The position numbers were made by a program, and so were the translations under genes. DNA of 64,000 nt from DASQFI01 sp035633215 (GTDB taxonomy: Bacteria > Acidobacteriota > Vicinamibacteria > Vicinamibacterales > SCN-69-37), in NCBI GenBank assembly GCA_035633215.1, contig DASQFI010000054.1, forward strand, positions 186,001 to 250,000. Reading direction: 5' to 3'. Positions 61,288-64,000 of the stretch are shown one piece after another (within the stretch, counting starts at the first letter, position 1; each line of letters opens with the position of its first letter). Under the pieces are notes generated by a model, which was given only the letters and a program-made list of their open reading frames with translations, did no database searches and was not told the DNA's origin.

Positions 61288-63069
61288 GTGCCCACTCCCA
61301 AGAGACCCGTTCGTACCCAGCGTGCCGATGCCCGCGCAGGCGGTGGCGGCGACGCCCGTACCCGCGCCCGTGACCTCCTCGCGCGTGAAGTCGGCTCCGT
61401 CCGCAAACCGCACGGCGGACGGCTGCGGGTCGCCCTCGCCTTCCCGAACACCTACTTCGTCGGGATGTCCAACCTCGGTCTGCAGACCGTGTATCGGCTG
61501 TTCAACGCCGACGAGCGCGTCGTCTGCGAGCGCGTGTTCCTCCCCCCCAGGCAGGAAATCGCGGCGCTCGCGGCGCGGCGCGAACCGCTGGTCACCATCG
61601 AGTCGCAGACACCCGTTCGCGACTTCGACGTGTTCGCCTTTTCCGTTTCCTTCGAGTGGGACTACACGAATGTCGTGACCATGCTTCGGCTGGCGGGACT
61701 CGAGCCGCTTGCCGACCGCCGCGATTCGCGCGATCCGCTCGTCGTGATTGGCGGCGCGGTGACGTTCGTGAATCCAGAGCCGCTCGCGCTCTTCGCGGAC
61801 GCGATTGCCGCCGGCGAGGCCGAGCTCCTCGTGCCGTCGATCGTGGACGCGTTCGCCGAGACCGGCCGCGACGATCGGCCGTCCCTCCTCGCGCAGCTCG
61901 CCACCGAGCGCGGGATGTACGTGCCGAGCTTCTATGACGTCACTTACGATGGCCCCGGGCGGGTCGCGGCCATCGCTCCGCGCGCCGGCGCCAACGCGCC
62001 GCCCGTCGTCCAAAAAGCCGCAGTCAAGGCCGCCGATCGGCTCGATCCGCCGAGCACCAGCATCTTCACCCCCGACACCGAGTTCGGATCGCGGCTGCTG
62101 ATCGAGGTCGTTCGCGGCTGCGCGAACCTCTGCCGGTTCTGCTGGGCGGGCTACAACTATCTGCCCGTGCGCCCGTTTTCGACCGCGCGCATCCTGGAAA
62201 TCGCCGAGGCCGCGCGGCCGCATGCCACCCGGATTGGTCTCGTCTCGATCGCGCTGTGCGACCATCCCGACATCGAGCTCATCCTCGAGCGGCTCGTCGA
62301 GATGGGCTACGGCATCAGCCCGGCTTCGCTCCGGCTCGACGACCTGACCGAGCCGATCGTCCGGCTGCTGCGGCAGAGCGGCGAGCGGTCGATCACCATC
62401 GCCCCGGAGACCGGGTCCGATCGGCTCCGGCGCGTGATCAACAAGACGGTCACCAACGACGACATCCTCGACCGCGCGGATCTGATCTTCAGGTCCGGCA
62501 TCGAGAACCTGAAGCTCTACTACATGATCGGTCTCCCCACGGAGACAGACGACGACCTGGTGGCAATTCGGGATCTGACCCTCCAGATCCGCGAGCGAAT
62601 GCTCGCGTATGGCCGCGCGCGCGGGGCGATCGGGCGGATCGTGGGCTCCGTCAACCCGCTCATCCCCAAGCCCGGCACGACCTATCAGTGGCTGCCGATG
62701 ACCGACGCCCGCGTGATCGAGTCGAAGATCGATCGCCTCCGCGCGCTCGTCTCCGGCGTCGACAACGTCTACTTCAACATCAAGTCGGAACGGCATTCCT
62801 TTTACCAGGGCCTGCTGTCGCTCGGCGACCGGCGGGTCGCGGACGTCATCCTCCGCGCCGAGCAGAACGGCCAGAACTGGCGCGCCGCCGTCGCCGAGTC
62901 CGGCCTCGACGCCGACGCCTATCTCTACCGCGACCGGAGCCAGGACCCGTTCCTGCCCTGGCAGATCATCGACGGCACGCTCAAGGCGAGCTTCTTCCGC
63001 GCCGAGTTCGACAAGAGCCTGCGCGCGGAGTGGACGAAGAAAGTCGGACCTCAGGTGGTTGAGGTCTGA
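61288..63069 (+). CDS. B12-binding-like radical SAM protein (TIGR03960-like)
   Basis: 593 residues from GTG 61288. N-terminal Rossmann-like part (~47-190; RVALAFPNTYFVGMSNLGLQ), radical SAM motif CANLCRFC (C278, C282, C285), then RIGLVSIALCDHPDI, SLRLDDLTEPIV, IAPETGSDRLRRVINK and YYMIGLPTETD. This matches the TIGR03960 group, of unknown reaction, often found near tRNA or rRNA processing genes. Only the first of the usual two family halves is present here. Confidence 0.87.
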   Translation: MPTPKRPVRTQRADARAGGGGDARTRARDLLAREVGSVRKPHGGRLRVALAFPNTYFVGMSNLGLQTVYRLFNADERVVCERVFLPPRQEIAALAARREPLVTIESQTPVRDFDVFAFSVSFEWDYTNVVTMLRLAGLEPLADRRDSRDPLVVIGGAVTFVNPEPLALFADAIAAGEAELLVPSIVDAFAETGRDDRPSLLAQLATERGMYVPSFYDVTYDGPGRVAAIAPRAGANAPPVVQKAAVKAADRLDPPSTSIFTPDTEFGSRLLIEVVRGCANLCRFCWAGYNYLPVRPFSTARILEIAEAARPHATRIGLVSIALCDHPDIELILERLVEMGYGISPASLRLDDLTEPIVRLLRQSGERSITIAPETGSDRLRRVINKTVTNDDILDRADLIFRSGIENLKLYYMIGLPTETDDDLVAIRDLTLQIRERMLAYGRARGAIGRIVGSVNPLIPKPGTTYQWLPMTDARVIESKIDRLRALVSGVDNVYFNIKSERHSFYQGLLSLGDRRVADVILRAEQNGQNWRAAVAESGLDADAYLYRDRSQDPFLPWQIIDGTLKASFFRAEFDKSLRAEWTKKVGPQVVEV

Positions 63070-63081
63070 CCCGCGCCGGCG

Positions 63082-63384
63082 CTACGGCGCGGCTGTCGCC
63101 AGCTCGGCCTCGTGTGCCTTGTAGGCGTCCAGGATCAGATCCCTCAGCTTGTTCTGTCCGGTGCTGTCGACGATCGGCCGCAGCAGGGCGAAGCTGCGGC
63201 GCTCGCCGTTGACCGAATACTGCCGCGCCGGGAACGTCACGTTGCGGCCGCCGTGCTTGCGTTCCCAGACCGCGAAGCCAATGAGTTTGAGCCCGTCGAG
63301 CGGCCCGCCTGAAAAATGGAGCTCGGCATCCGCCAGCTTGCCCGGCGGACTGCTCTTGTCGTTCTGCCCGAATTTGACCGTCAT
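63082..63384 (-). CDS. Small conserved protein, weakly SpoVG-like
   Basis: 100 residues from ATG 63384. MTVKFGQNDKSSPPGKLADAE, then LIGFAVWERKHGGRNVTFPAR and RRSFALLRPI, ending in a helix (LRDLILDAYKAHEAE). The order of strand-strand-helix and the FPAR motif recall SpoVG-like proteins, but this is only a resemblance. No function assigned. It is convergent with the radical SAM gene and divergent from pgeF. Confidence 0.65.
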   Translation of the reverse strand: MTVKFGQNDKSSPPGKLADAELHFSGGPLDGLKLIGFAVWERKHGGRNVTFPARQYSVNGERRSFALLRPIVDSTGQNKLRDLILDAYKAHEAELATAAP

Positions 63385-63562
63385 CGTAATCAGCCTCCGC
63401 CGGCCTCGCCGGCGCTTCCTGATGGAGCAAGGGCGAGGCCACGTCGCGATCGAGTCGACGAATCGCCGGAAACGCCGGTAGGATGGAGCGTTGCGCCTCG
63501 GCCGTCAGGAAGCGTTGACGTGCGCGACGCGTGAAACGTCCACTCGAGTTACCGCCAGGCGC

Positions 63563-64000
63563 TTGAGCACCCGTAAAGTGACGACCTCAGTTTCCGCAGG
63601 CTTTCATTGGGCCGACGGCACCGCGGGCCGAATCCTCCAGGCCGCGGCGCTGCTTTCGCATGCCACGCACGTCTTCACGACTCGTCAACTGCAGTTTCGT
63701 GGCCCCTCGGCAGACGAGGACTATCGGCGGTTGGGCGCGGTCCTGGAGGTGATGCCCGAGCGGATCGTGCGCGTGAAGCAGGTGCACGGACGAACGGTTC
63801 TCGCCATCGCTCCCGGTACCATCGTCGACAATCAGCCGGAAGCCGACGCGATCGTCTCGACCGATGCCGACCGCGCGATTGCCGTCCGCGTCGCCGATTG
63901 CGTGCCGATCCTCCTCGCCGATCGGTCGCATCGCGTCGTCGCCGCGGTGCACGCCGGCTGGCGGGGCACCTGTGCCGGTATTGCGGCGGCTACGGTCGAG
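63563..64000 (+). CDS. pgeF: Purine nucleoside phosphorylase/laccase-domain protein, 5' part
   Basis: Runs off the window end, so no stop is seen. 146 codons from TTG 63563; GTG 63578 is an alternative start. Motifs RVKQVHGRTVLAI, DAIVSTD, VRVADCVPILLAD and VHAGWRGT are the copper/zinc-binding signatures of the YfiH/PgeF (DUF152) family. Members remove wrong amino acids from UDP-MurNAc or act as purine nucleoside phosphorylases. A location just after the dcw cluster is common in other bacteria. Confidence 0.9.
   Translation, partial: MSTRKVTTSVSAGFHWADGTAGRILQAAALLSHATHVFTTRQLQFRGPSADEDYRRLGAVLEVMPERIVRVKQVHGRTVLAIAPGTIVDNQPEADAIVSTDADRAIAVRVADCVPILLADRSHRVVAAVHAGWRGTCAGIAAATVE

Noticed and set aside
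1..64000. tRNA, rRNA, prophage or complete insertion sequence
   Set aside because: No T-loop or cloverleaf pattern, rRNA stretch, transposase or phage gene was recognised anywhere in the window; a tRNA search program would be needed to exclude a tRNA completely.

Overview
The window is GC-rich, densely coded bacterial chromosome. No plasmid, phage or transposase gene is visible. Gene content and style (fused two-domain 2-oxoacid dehydrogenase E1, LemA/M48 pair, long runs of polyprenol-type glycosyltransferases and radical SAM enzymes, a full division and cell-wall cluster, short heptamer arrays between genes) suggest an Acidobacteriota member, most likely of the Vicinamibacteria (subdivision 6). 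That placement is an inference from content; no 16S or ribosomal protein gene is present to prove it.

Layout. 1-1.1 kb: a small putative lipoprotein gene flanked by inverted copies of a ~170-bp repeat. 1.1-5.3 kb: E1 alpha-beta fusion (minus), then cupin, LemA and M48 peptidase (plus). 5.3-43.1 kb: a very large surface-glycan region, mostly on the minus strand. It holds eight GT2/GT4 transferases plus one GT9, five multi-membrane GT-C transferases, a Wzx-type flippase, MurJ, two NDP-sugar epimerases, a DegT/StrS aminotransferase, two methyltransferases, a polysaccharide deacetylase, a GNAT enzyme, a KPHP-type GT-B enzyme, three radical SAM enzymes and a periplasmic STN-like protein. Two plus-strand islands interrupt it: a GT2 plus HEAT-repeat protein, and a secreted protein ending in ten cysteine-containing WVCVNGNWLP repeats. 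43.2-44.3 kb: YchF GTPase (minus). 44.4-61.1 kb: dcw cluster in canonical order mraZ-rsmH-ftsL-ftsI-murE-murF-mraY-murD-ftsW-murG-murC-ftsQ-ftsA-ftsZ, without murB or ddl, most genes overlapping by 1-4 bases. 61.3-64 kb: a TIGR03960-like radical SAM protein, a small conserved protein on the minus strand, and the 5' part of pgeF cut by the window end.

How it works together. The dcw cluster makes and polymerises lipid II and builds the division septum; MurJ (7.5-9.1 kb) supplies the lipid II flippase. The glycan region could make nucleotide sugars (epimerases, aminotransferase), load sugars on polyprenyl phosphate (DPM1-like GT2), assemble and modify an O-antigen or exopolysaccharide repeat unit, and flip it.

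The most interesting signals are not ordinary genes: (i) three TGGA boxes 10 bp apart between the mraZ -10 box and its start, a likely MraZ autoregulatory operator; (ii) two unrelated genes whose GTG start codon lies in the proximal arm of the same 14-bp inverted repeat; (iii) degenerate 7-bp repeat arrays at gene borders that run into the 3' ends of several genes, like cyanobacterial STRR sequences; (iv) the ten-repeat secreted protein next to a group of radical SAM genes; (v) several perfect hairpin or MITE-like inverted repeats.
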